Positions 36,017-44,367 of a DNA stretch of 64,000 nucleotides are shown here, one piece after another. Under the pieces are notes generated by a model. It made no database searches and was not told where the DNA came from. It worked only from the letters and a program-made list of their open reading frames with translations. Numbering within the stretch: the stretch's first letter is position 1; each line of letters opens with the position of its first letter. The DNA is from JAYWGN01 sp043778255 (lineage in GTDB: Bacteria; Bacteroidota; Bacteroidia; Chitinophagales; Chitinophagaceae): positions 1 to 64,000 of the forward strand of contig JAYWGN010000055.1 in the NCBI GenBank assembly GCA_043778255.1. Reading direction: 5' to 3'. The position numbers and the translations under genes are program-made.

Positions 36017-36573
36017 GCATTTATTTTTTCTATCTCATCTAACACAGCATCTGGCACCCAATATTTTATAGGTTTTTTTTCCTGTATCATTTTTCGTATT
36101 ACTGTGGCCGATATGTCGAGTAGTGGAGCATTAACTAGTGTAACTTTTTTTCCAACATTTTCGATGTTAAATGTTGGCCTTGGGTATACATACAGTGTGT
36201 AGTTGGTCAGTATGCTTTCATAACTTTTCCATTTGGGCAAGTTGGTATAGCTATCACTACCCATTATAAGGCTAAATGTATGCTCCTTGTATTTTTCCTG
36301 TAAGTACGTAAGTGTATCAATTGTGTAGGATGGTTTGGGTAGCTGAAATTCTATATTACTTGCCCTCAGTTTCTTTTCGCCTTCTATGGCTACTTTTACA
36401 AAGTGCAATCTATCATATTCATTAAGTAAACTCTTTTGTGATTTTAAAGGGTTATGTGGGCTTACTACCAACCATACTTGATCTAATGTGTAGTTATGGG
36501 CTATATAGTTAGCTATTATAAGATGGCCATTATGTACAGGGTTAAAAGAACCAAAGTATAGGCCTATATTCAT
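36004..36573 (-). CDS. nadD: Nicotinate-nucleotide adenylyltransferase NadD
   Basis: Adenylates nicotinate mononucleotide to deamido-NAD. The 189-residue protein has the nucleotidyltransferase start GLYFGSFNPVHNGH (His14 and His17 of the HxGH motif), PHNPLK, GSDSYTNLPKWKSYE and the second signature ISATVIRKMI (ISxTxIR type). Converges on the chromate-transporter gene with a 13-bp overlap; 15 bp downstream of feoA on the same strand, likely one transcript. Confidence 0.94.
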   Translation of the reverse strand: MNIGLYFGSFNPVHNGHLIIANYIAHNYTLDQVWLVVSPHNPLKSQKSLLNEYDRLHFVKVAIEGEKKLRASNIEFQLPKPSYTIDTLTYLQEKYKEHTFSLIMGSDSYTNLPKWKSYESILTNYTLYVYPRPTFNIENVGKKVTLVNAPLLDISATVIRKMIQEKKPIKYWVPDAVLDEIEKINAYAK

Positions 36574-36588
36574 ATAATATATTGATTA

Positions 36589-36819
36589 CTAATGTTTTAT
36601 AACGTTAATGGTGGCTGCCTCATCCAATCTTAAACTTAGGTTGTAACCTGCCACGTATATTGATATTGGGTCACCCTTTATCCCTATTTGTTCAATTTCA
36701 ACTGTTTCACCAGGTACACAACCCAACTCCATTAATTTAATATACAGTTCGTCGTTGGTAAAGGAGTCTATAATTGCCCGTTCATTTATTTTTAAGTCCG
36801 ATAGCTTTTGTGTATTCAT
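36589..36819 (-). CDS. FeoA-family protein
   Basis: A 76-residue SH3-like protein starting MNTQKLSDLKINE, with KLMELGCVPGETVEIE and RLDEAATINV, the typical FeoA layout. FeoA normally assists the ferrous-iron transporter FeoB. No feoB is present in this window. The start at 36819 is preferred over a 28-codon extension to 36903, because a TAATTTTG promoter box lies at 36825-36832 and the family starts here. Confidence 0.85.
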   Translation of the reverse strand: MNTQKLSDLKINERAIIDSFTNDELYIKLMELGCVPGETVEIEQIGIKGDPISIYVAGYNLSLRLDEAATINVIKH

Positions 36820-36824
36820 TATTA

Positions 36825-36832
36825 CAAAATTA
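36825..36832 (-). promoter_or_regulatory. -7 promoter box of feoA (near-leaderless)
   Basis: Minus-strand TAATTTTG (TAnnTTTG) ends 5 nt before the feoA ATG, so the transcript would have almost no leader. Confidence 0.45.
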
Positions 36833-36889
36833 AGTTTATTAGCTTCATAACATTTTACCAAATGCAGAATATTTTGTTCCTTGCAAACT

Positions 36890-37351
36890 ATGACACCAAT
36901 CAATTTTTATGCTGATAACTTATTGCCCCGAGTGCCAAGCAAACCTAAACTTAGGGCTTTCATATTGCAATATATTGCCACGTATAACAAATCGGTTTAT
37001 CAAATTAACTTCATTTTTTGTAAGGACAAATATTTACGTGATCTCAATAAAGCATCATTAAACCACGATTACAATACTGATATACTTACCTACGATTTAT
37101 CGCATACTTACAACCAAATAATAGCTGATGTTTACATTAGCATAGATAGGGTAAAGCATAATGCCCGAGAACATACTGTAACTTACACCAATGAGTTACA
37201 CCGAGTAATGTTTCATGGAGTATTACACCTGTTAGGTTACAACGATAAAACGGATGCTGAAATAGCTATTATGCGTAAAAAGGAAGACGAACTATTAAAC
37301 ACCTATTTCAATGTTCCACGTGAAACATTAGTAAATCCATCAACTACTTAA
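36890..37351 (+). CDS. ybeY: Endoribonuclease YbeY (16S rRNA maturation)
   Basis: A single-strand-specific endoribonuclease needed for 16S rRNA 3' processing and ribosome quality control. The 153-residue protein has SLNHDYNTDILTYD, DVYISIDRVKHNA and the metal-binding HRVMFHGVLHLLGYNDKTD motif (third His of the HxxxHxxxxxH signature replaced by Asp/Lys region, as is usual in Bacteroidota). ATG 36890 is chosen over a TTG three codons upstream. The first parS-like site (37312-37327) lies inside its 3' end, coding NVPRET. Confidence 0.92.
   Translation: MTPINFYADNLLPRVPSKPKLRAFILQYIATYNKSVYQINFIFCKDKYLRDLNKASLNHDYNTDILTYDLSHTYNQIIADVYISIDRVKHNAREHTVTYTNELHRVMFHGVLHLLGYNDKTDAEIAIMRKKEDELLNTYFNVPRETLVNPSTT
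37312..37327. other. parS-like centromere site 1
   Basis: TGTTCCACGTGAAACA matches the ParB-binding consensus TGTTNCACGTGAAACA at every position. It is embedded in the ybeY coding region. Confidence 0.75.
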
Positions 37352-37352
37352 T

Positions 37353-37368
37353 TGTTCCACGTGGAACA
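37353..37368. other. parS-like centromere site 2
   Basis: TGTTCCACGTGGAACA, a perfect 16-bp palindrome, differs from the parS consensus at one position. It lies between ybeY and mnmG, 41 bp from site 1 (start to start). Confidence 0.75.
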
Positions 37369-37387
37369 TTTAAAAACATAACTATTG

Positions 37388-37395
37388 TAATTTTG
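37388..37395 (+). promoter_or_regulatory. -7 promoter box of mnmG (near-leaderless)
   Basis: TAATTTTG (TAnnTTTG) ends 4 nt before the mnmG ATG at 37400. Confidence 0.5.
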
Positions 37396-37399
37396 CAAT

Positions 37400-39268
37400 A
37401 TGTTTCAACAGTATAATGTAATAGTAGTAGGTGCAGGGCATGCAGGATGTGAGGCCGCTGCAGCCGCAGCCAATATGGGTAGCAAGGTGTTATTAATTAC
37501 TATGAATATGCAAACCATAGCACAAATGAGTTGCAACCCAGCAATGGGAGGTATTGCCAAAGGGCAAATAGTAAGAGAGATAGATGCAATGGGTGGATAC
37601 TCAGGTATAGTTACAGACGAAAGTATGTTACAATTTAGAATGCTAAACCGAAGTAAAGGGCCAGCAATGTGGAGCCCAAGGGCTCAAAATGATCGAATGG
37701 TATTTGCCACCAAGTGGCGAGAAATGCTCGAACAAACCCCAAATGTTGATTTTTACCAGGACAATGTAAAGGAATTATTAATAAGCAATGGAACTTGCTA
37801 TGGCGTAACTACAAGTTTAGGTCACCAAATAAAAGCCGATACAGTAGTTATTACAAGTGGTACATTTCTTAACGGCATTATACATATAGGCGAAAAACAA
37901 TTTGGTGGAGGCAGAGTAGCCGAAAGTGCAGCAACGGGTATTACTGAGCAGTTAGTAGCACAAGGTATGCAAAGCGACAGGCTTAAAACAGGCACACCCC
38001 CACGTATAGATGGACGAAGCCTCGATTACACAAAAATGGAAGAACAACAAGGCGACGATGAAATTACGGGATTTAGTTATTTACCCACCAAAAAAATAAC
38101 AAAGCAACAGCAACGAAGTTGCCATATAACCTATACCAACCCAACAGTACACGAAATGCTAAAGGAGGGCTTTGACCGTAGCCCAATGTATGCCGGCCGT
38201 ATAGATGGGGTAGGCCCAAGGTATTGCCCAAGTATAGAAGATAAAATAAACCGATTTGCTGATAGGGATAGGCACCAATTATTTGTAGAACCCGAAGGGT
38301 GGAATACTGTAGAAATATATGTAAACGGATTTAGCACTAGCTTACCCGAAGAGGTGCAGCTGAAGGCTTTACGGCTAGTGCCAGGCTTTGAACATTGCAA
38401 AATGTTTAGACCAGGTTATGCTATTGAGTACGATTTTTTTCCACCTACACAGCTACAGTATAGTTTGGAAACAAAAGGTATCGGAAATTTATTTTTTGCA
38501 GGGCAAATAAATGGCACTACAGGATATGAAGAGGCAGCATGCCAAGGCTTAATGGCAGGTATAAATGCTCACCTTAAAGCCAACCATCAACCACCACTTA
38601 TATTGAAAAGAAGCGATGCTTATATTGGTGTATTAATTGATGACCTAATAAGTAAAGGTACACAAGAACCTTACCGTATGTTTACAAGCCGAGCCGAATA
38701 TAGAACCTTACTACGGCAGGACAATGCCGACGTACGCCTTACACCCCTTAGCCACCAAATAGGCTTAGCCAGTGAAGAGCGGTTACAAAAGGTAAATCAA
38801 AAAAACAAAGATGTAGAAGAAATATTACAATTGTTAAGAACTACAGCCGCCGAGCCTGACGATATAAACGAGTACCTTACACAAATTGGAAGTGCAACAT
38901 TGAAGGACAAGCAAAAACTAGCACAAATAATACTACGGCCCGAAGTACAGTTTGAGAAAATGAGAGCCGAAAATAGCAATATAAACAATAAGTTTAATAT
39001 ATATAACAATGATTGCTTGGAACAAGCAGAAATATTGACCAAGTACGAAGTATATATAGAAAAAGAAAAAGAATTGGTAGCCCGAATGAAACAAGTAGAA
39101 GAATTGCCTATACCTGCTGACTTTAATTATACCAAAGTAAATAGTATAAGTAATGAAGCAAGAGAAAAACTAACAAAAGCAAAGCCCCAAACCTTGGGGC
39201 AAGCCAGCCGAATAAGTGGCATTAACCCTAGCGATATTCAAATATTAATGATATATATGGGGCGATAA
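37400..39268 (+). CDS. mnmG: tRNA uridine-5-carboxymethylaminomethyl synthesis enzyme MnmG (GidA)
   Basis: An FAD enzyme that, with MnmE, modifies wobble uridine 34 of several tRNAs. The 622-residue protein has the FAD-binding VVGAGHAGCEAAAAAANMG, MSCNPAMGGIAKGQIVREIDA, SPRAQNDR, TFLNGIIHIG, RLKTGTPPRIDGR, GYAIEYDFFPP and EAACQGLMAGINAH, and the C-terminal helical domain QASRISGINPSDIQILMIY. mnmG is often near the replication origin, consistent with the parS pair directly upstream and DnaA boxes 5 kb away. Confidence 0.97.
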   Translation: MFQQYNVIVVGAGHAGCEAAAAAANMGSKVLLITMNMQTIAQMSCNPAMGGIAKGQIVREIDAMGGYSGIVTDESMLQFRMLNRSKGPAMWSPRAQNDRMVFATKWREMLEQTPNVDFYQDNVKELLISNGTCYGVTTSLGHQIKADTVVITSGTFLNGIIHIGEKQFGGGRVAESAATGITEQLVAQGMQSDRLKTGTPPRIDGRSLDYTKMEEQQGDDEITGFSYLPTKKITKQQQRSCHITYTNPTVHEMLKEGFDRSPMYAGRIDGVGPRYCPSIEDKINRFADRDRHQLFVEPEGWNTVEIYVNGFSTSLPEEVQLKALRLVPGFEHCKMFRPGYAIEYDFFPPTQLQYSLETKGIGNLFFAGQINGTTGYEEAACQGLMAGINAHLKANHQPPLILKRSDAYIGVLIDDLISKGTQEPYRMFTSRAEYRTLLRQDNADVRLTPLSHQIGLASEERLQKVNQKNKDVEEILQLLRTTAAEPDDINEYLTQIGSATLKDKQKLAQIILRPEVQFEKMRAENSNINNKFNIYNNDCLEQAEILTKYEVYIEKEKELVARMKQVEELPIPADFNYTKVNSISNEAREKLTKAKPQTLGQASRISGINPSDIQILMIYMGR

Positions 39269-39468
39269 TATAGGTACACTTTTAAGCTCTCAAAATCATT
39301 ATTCACCCTATAGCTACCCTCCATAGTTGTAATAGGCTAGTTAATTACCCTACACATTGGCTTTTAATTAGCCCAACATTTTTATGATTAGTTCATAATA
39401 TTATTTTTAGAGATATTAACTTCAAGCAGCATATTAGTAATCTTTTTTGTCCGTGTTACAATCAAATT

Positions 39469-39508
39469 GTTATTTAATTGTTAAATAACTATTTTTTTAC
39501 TACATTCG
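39469..39508 (+). promoter_or_regulatory. Palindromic operator and promoter of the SusCD cluster
   Basis: GTTATTTAA (39469-39477) and TTAAATAAC (39481-39489) form a perfect 9-bp inverted repeat around TTG (39478-39480), which is spaced 20 bp from TACATTCG (39501-39508), a near match to the -7 box. A palindrome centred on the -33 element is typical of a repressor site. The rest of the 275-bp gap after mnmG shows nothing else. Confidence 0.45.
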
Positions 39509-39543
39509 CAATACTATAATTAAAAAAGTAAACATTAAAATTT

Positions 39544-42500
39544 ATGAAGTTATTTAAAAACAAATCCATTTCAAAGCTTAAAGCAGTATCAATACTAGTG
39601 TTGATGCTTACATTAGGTTTATTTGCCAATGCACAAAACAAAACTGTAACAGGAACAGTTACAGACGACAAAGGCAACCCAGTACCCAATGCCAACGTAC
39701 AACAAACAGGCAACAACACCAATACTGTAAAAACAAAAGCCGATGGTACATTTAGCATATCTGTACCTAATGCAGCCAAAAGTGTAACGGTTAGTTATGT
39801 AGGATACAATAGGAAAAACGTATCCATTAACAATAATATTGCTAACACAGTATTAAGTAATGAAGAAAATAAAAGTGAAGAAATAATTGTAATAGGTTAT
39901 GGTACCCAAAAGAAAAAAACGGTTACTTCAGCACAATCTAAAATTAATACTAACGAATTTAATACATTGGTTACACCAAGTATTGATAAGCAACTTGGCG
40001 GTAGAGCAGCAGGTCTACAAGTTACCAACCCATCTGGATTAGTAAACCAATCACCACGTATTAGAATTAGAGGAGTTAACTCCATAAGTCAGGGTCGTGA
40101 TCCTTTAATTGTGTTGGATGGTGTTCCAACATACTCTGGCAACTTTTCGAGTGTTGCTAACACAAATGCCTTAGCAGATATTAACCCTGCCGATATTGAA
40201 TCTATTGATATATTAAAAGATGGTGCAGCCACTGCTATATATGGTAGTAGAGCAGCAAATGGTGTAATATTAATAACAACCAAAAAAGGAAAGCAAGGTA
40301 AATCAAATGTAAATTTTAGCAGTGTATTTGGTTTTGCAAAACCTTTTCAAAAGTTTAATTTGTTAAATGCACAAGAATTTGTAACAATATCCAATGAAAA
40401 ACTTACTAATGCCTCATTAGCAAATGGAGCATTTATGGATGCAAATAATACTAATACAGATTGGCAAGGCCAAGTGTTAAATTCAAATGCATTATCACAA
40501 TCATACTCTTTAGGTATTGATGGTGGTAGTGAAAGAACTTCATATTTTATGTCATTTAGCTATGCAACACAAGAAGGTATAGTAAATACCAATAAAGCAA
40601 AAAAATATGGAGCAAGAATTAATATTGATCACAAGGTAAATAATTGGTTAAAAGTTGGAAATAACTTAACCATATCACGTACAGAAGATAACGATCAAAA
40701 CAATGGTACAAATGCCTTATCGGGGGCTGTAGCTGGTGCACTAAGGTCATTGCCAAATGTTAGCCCATTTGATGCTGCTAACCCAGGGTTTGCTGGTTAT
40801 AATGTATTAGCAGATGGTTCGGCTTTAGGCAGAGGTGCTAACACCAGAACAATTGAAAATAATTATACTAACATAGCATTTGTATTAAATAACAATAAAT
40901 TTAGTTCAGTAAAAAATAGAGTTATCGCAAATGCATTTATAGAAATAAAACCAATTAAAAATATTACTTACAAATTAGTAGGGTCGGTTGATTATAATAC
41001 TGCAGTTGACTTTCAAGGGTTAGACCCTCGCCATGGCGACGGACGTGGAGCAAATGGTTCTGTATTTAACCAAAGTTTAAATAGAAACCGATACATTTTA
41101 CAAAATATACTAAACTATAACAAAAACTTTGGCAATCATGGATTGGCAGTAGTTGTAGGTAATGAATTACAAAGAGATCAAAATACATTTTTTAGTGGTC
41201 AAGGAACATCTATAAGCGACATATTTTTTCTAACTCAAAATATCATTTCTGGCAGTTATGTAAACCAATTTTCTGGTGGTTCTTATGGCAAAAGCGGTTT
41301 TGCATCTGTATTTGGTAGGTTTAACTATGATTTTAAAAATAAATATTTTGTACAAGCATCATTACGTAGAGATGGACAATCATCATTAGCACCCGATAAA
41401 AGAAACGGTACTTTTCCTGGCGTATCAGGCGGTTGGAGAGTATCAGAAGAAAAATTTATTAAAGAATCTAAATTGAATGATTATATAAACGAATTTAAAA
41501 TTAGAGGTGGATATGCTGAAGTTGGCAATACATTAGGAGGCTTCCCATATTTAAGTACTTATGCTTCGGCTCAGTACGGTGGGCTTAACGGTATAGCAGT
41601 TAACTTAGTTGGTAACAGCGATTTAATATGGGAAAAAAATAAAAAGCTTAATTATGGTTTTGATTTAACATTACTTAAAAATCGCTTAAATATTACATTT
41701 GATATATATCAAAACAAAAATGATAATTTAGTATTAGATGCACCACTACCTGTAAGCTTTGGTATACCAGGCAATGCCGTATCACGCAATATAGGTAATA
41801 TGGTTAATAAAGGTATTGAGTTAACAATAGCAGGTACTGTGCTTAAAAAAGGTGATTTCACTTGGGATGCAAGTATAAATTATACAACAGTAAAAAATGA
41901 GGTTAAGTCATTATACTTAAACCAAGACGTGTTTGGCACCTATAACATATTAAGAGTAGGACAGCCAATAAATTCATTATTTGGATACCAATATGCTGGT
42001 GTTAATAGTGGTAATGGTAACCCAATGTATACCAAAGCAGATGGCACTTTAATACAAGGCAATATAGCATCATCTTCTTACTTTTTAGCAACAAAAGGTA
42101 GTGCAGTATTAGGTGCTGCAAGCACATTAGCAGCAACAGACCGTACAACTGTAGGCAATGTAATACCAACATATTATGGAGGATTTAGCAATACCCTTAA
42201 TTACAAAGGGTTATCATTGGACTTTTTATTTAGATTTAGTGGCGGTAATAAAATAATGAATATTACGAAGCAAGATGCTTTATTAAGTCAAGGCTTTGTA
42301 AATAACGATAAAGAAATATTGGGACGATGGACAACAGCAGGACAAGAGGCAACAGTACCAAGGCTATGGTATGGCCGAGATAACTTTACTAACTTAAGTG
42401 CAAGTACAAATACAAGATTTATAGAAGATGGTGACTTTATACGATTAGATAACCTAACATTAGGCTATCAATTACCAAAGAGCATTCTTAATAAATTTTC

Positions 42501-42666
42501 AAAAAATGGGGTAAGGTCATTTAAGGCATTTATACAAGGGCAAAACTTATGGCTTAGCACCAAATTTACTGGTATTGACCCCGATGGTGTTGATGAGCAA
42601 GGCTTAAACAATGCAGTAGTGCCATCTGCAAGAACAATTTCTGTTGGCTTTACAATAGGCCTTTAA
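39544..42666 (+). CDS. SusC/RagA-type TonB-dependent outer-membrane transporter (1)
   Basis: A 1040-residue SusC-like importer. Signal peptide (about 1-30), CarboxypepD_reg-like domain (about 33-100), then the plug with the family signatures GYGTQKKKTVTSA, PRIRIRGVNSIS, DPLIVLDGVP, IESIDILKDGAATAIYGSRA and NGVILITTKKGK, followed by the 22-strand barrel ending in SARTISVGFTIGL. It forms the outer-membrane channel closed by the SusD-like lipoprotein downstream. The imported compound is unknown because no hydrolase or peptidase is next to it. Confidence 0.95.
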   Translation: MKLFKNKSISKLKAVSILVLMLTLGLFANAQNKTVTGTVTDDKGNPVPNANVQQTGNNTNTVKTKADGTFSISVPNAAKSVTVSYVGYNRKNVSINNNIANTVLSNEENKSEEIIVIGYGTQKKKTVTSAQSKINTNEFNTLVTPSIDKQLGGRAAGLQVTNPSGLVNQSPRIRIRGVNSISQGRDPLIVLDGVPTYSGNFSSVANTNALADINPADIESIDILKDGAATAIYGSRAANGVILITTKKGKQGKSNVNFSSVFGFAKPFQKFNLLNAQEFVTISNEKLTNASLANGAFMDANNTNTDWQGQVLNSNALSQSYSLGIDGGSERTSYFMSFSYATQEGIVNTNKAKKYGARINIDHKVNNWLKVGNNLTISRTEDNDQNNGTNALSGAVAGALRSLPNVSPFDAANPGFAGYNVLADGSALGRGANTRTIENNYTNIAFVLNNNKFSSVKNRVIANAFIEIKPIKNITYKLVGSVDYNTAVDFQGLDPRHGDGRGANGSVFNQSLNRNRYILQNILNYNKNFGNHGLAVVVGNELQRDQNTFFSGQGTSISDIFFLTQNIISGSYVNQFSGGSYGKSGFASVFGRFNYDFKNKYFVQASLRRDGQSSLAPDKRNGTFPGVSGGWRVSEEKFIKESKLNDYINEFKIRGGYAEVGNTLGGFPYLSTYASAQYGGLNGIAVNLVGNSDLIWEKNKKLNYGFDLTLLKNRLNITFDIYQNKNDNLVLDAPLPVSFGIPGNAVSRNIGNMVNKGIELTIAGTVLKKGDFTWDASINYTTVKNEVKSLYLNQDVFGTYNILRVGQPINSLFGYQYAGVNSGNGNPMYTKADGTLIQGNIASSSYFLATKGSAVLGAASTLAATDRTTVGNVIPTYYGGFSNTLNYKGLSLDFLFRFSGGNKIMNITKQDALLSQGFVNNDKEILGRWTTAGQEATVPRLWYGRDNFTNLSASTNTRFIEDGDFIRLDNLTLGYQLPKSILNKFSKNGVRSFKAFIQGQNLWLSTKFTGIDPDGVDEQGLNNAVVPSARTISVGFTIGL

Positions 42667-42695
42667 ACTATTAAAAAAATATAAAAATTTAATAA

Positions 42696-44306
42696 ATGAA
42701 AAATATATATAAAAACTTCAAATTAATATTTGCAACCATAGTAATTATAGCTATTGGTAGTAGTTGCGATAAAAAAGTATTAGATGTAACACCCTTTTCG
42801 TCATTTACTGATGCAACTGCATTTACAACCGTAGAACGAATTAACTTAGCCATAAATGGTGTATACGATGCAGCACAAAGTGGCTTTTATGCAGGTGGCG
42901 TAGTTAGGGGTTATCCTTTTGGAGCAGCAAGTATACAGCAAGGCGATATGAGAGGTGAGGACATGCTTAACCAAGCAGCATTTTATCAAATAAGTTATGA
43001 AAACACCCAGTTGGACAACTCGGCAAATAATCGATTTCAATTTGAAACATTATATGCACTTATAAATAAAGCAAACCTTGTAATTGAAGGGGTAAATGGT
43101 GCAGTAAGCAAAGGAATTATAACGGCAGCACAAGCAGCACAGTTTGAAGGGGAATGTAGATTTTTAAGAGCAATGGCACACCATGAACTTTTAATATTTT
43201 TTGCCCGTCCTTTTACTGACAATGCAGGTGGACAAACAGGTATTATTTATAGAACATTTGGTATTAACAATGATGCTACCTCAGAAGCCGCCAAAGCTTT
43301 AACAAGAACTACTGTAGCCGATTGTTATACAAAACTTTTAGCCGATTTAAACTTTGCAGAAACCAATTTGTCTGCAACATCAATCTTAAAAACATTTAAA
43401 GCAACCAGAGCAGCAGCAATAGCTTTAAAAATGAGGGTTAGAATGCACCAAGGCGATTGGCCAGGTGTAAAAACTGAAGGAGATAAAATAGTATCAGCAG
43501 CAATGCCATTTACTAGTGCTATTGGGACTTGGAGATTGGCAGCAACCTCAGGAGCAGCATTTGTAGCTCCATGGCAAAGCGACGAAAATATATTTTCAAT
43601 AAAAAATGATGCAACAGACAACCCAGGGGTTAATGGTTCGTTGCCAAATATGTTTGGAAACCCGTCACCAGCTCCTGTAGGTACAGGTGGCAGAGGCTTA
43701 GTACGTATAAGCCCAATTGTTTGGAACTTTACACCTTGGTTGTGCGACGATTTGAGAAGAACAGGCTTAACTTCTAGCGATGGAGGAGCAGGAAGATATA
43801 CTACAAAATACAAAGACGTAACCACTCAATCAGATGCAGCACCAATGATAAGATATGCAGAAGTATTGCTTATGTTAGCAGAGGCTGAAGCAAGAATAGC
43901 AGCTATACCATCTACAAGAGCATTAGATTTACTAAATGGAGTGCGTAACCGTTCATTAGCATCACCAACTACACAAGCTTACACTATTGCAACATTTTTA
44001 ACAAAAAATGCATTAATTCAGGCAATATTAGATGAAAGAAGAATAGAGTTTTTGGCAGAAGGCAAAAGATTTGCCGATCTAAGCAGATTAGCAAACGATG
44101 CAAGTTTTGCACCAATAGCTGGAGGTGGAATACCCTCAAAAATAGGATCTGGAGCAGCAACTGCAGCAATGTTTAATTGTGCAGCTCCACCAGTATTAAC
44201 ACGTTCTGTGCCAGCATTAGCTTACAGCAACTTTAGGTTTATATGGCCTATACCAATTACCGAAATTCAACAAAATCCTAATTACACACAAAACCCAGGT
44301 TATTAA
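42696..44306 (+). CDS. SusD/RagB-type nutrient-binding lipoprotein (1)
   Basis: A 536-residue lipoprotein (lipobox GSSC, Cys at about 24), 29 bp after SusC 1. Helical SusD fold: ATAFTTVERINLAINGVYDA at the start, RFLRAMAHHELLIFFARPFTD, RYAEVLLMLAEAEAR, LNGVRNRS, ILDERRIEFLAEGKRFADL, and the C-terminal WPIPITEIQQNPNYTQNPGY. It caps the SusC barrel and captures substrate on the cell surface. Confidence 0.95.
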   Translation: MKNIYKNFKLIFATIVIIAIGSSCDKKVLDVTPFSSFTDATAFTTVERINLAINGVYDAAQSGFYAGGVVRGYPFGAASIQQGDMRGEDMLNQAAFYQISYENTQLDNSANNRFQFETLYALINKANLVIEGVNGAVSKGIITAAQAAQFEGECRFLRAMAHHELLIFFARPFTDNAGGQTGIIYRTFGINNDATSEAAKALTRTTVADCYTKLLADLNFAETNLSATSILKTFKATRAAAIALKMRVRMHQGDWPGVKTEGDKIVSAAMPFTSAIGTWRLAATSGAAFVAPWQSDENIFSIKNDATDNPGVNGSLPNMFGNPSPAPVGTGGRGLVRISPIVWNFTPWLCDDLRRTGLTSSDGGAGRYTTKYKDVTTQSDAAPMIRYAEVLLMLAEAEARIAAIPSTRALDLLNGVRNRSLASPTTQAYTIATFLTKNALIQAILDERRIEFLAEGKRFADLSRLANDASFAPIAGGGIPSKIGSGAATAAMFNCAAPPVLTRSVPALAYSNFRFIWPIPITEIQQNPNYTQNPGY

Positions 44307-44367
44307 CTTCAACTTTTAGTTAAATATCACAGTAATATTCCACTCAAATTAAAAAAAACAAACACAC

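Noticed and set aside
36820..36903. 28-codon N-terminal extension of the FeoA protein
   Set aside because: It includes the promoter box of the gene and overlaps the divergent ybeY start.
43325..43825. 166-codon minus-strand ORF within SusD 1
   Set aside because: Shadow of a clear SusD gene; no start context or domain.
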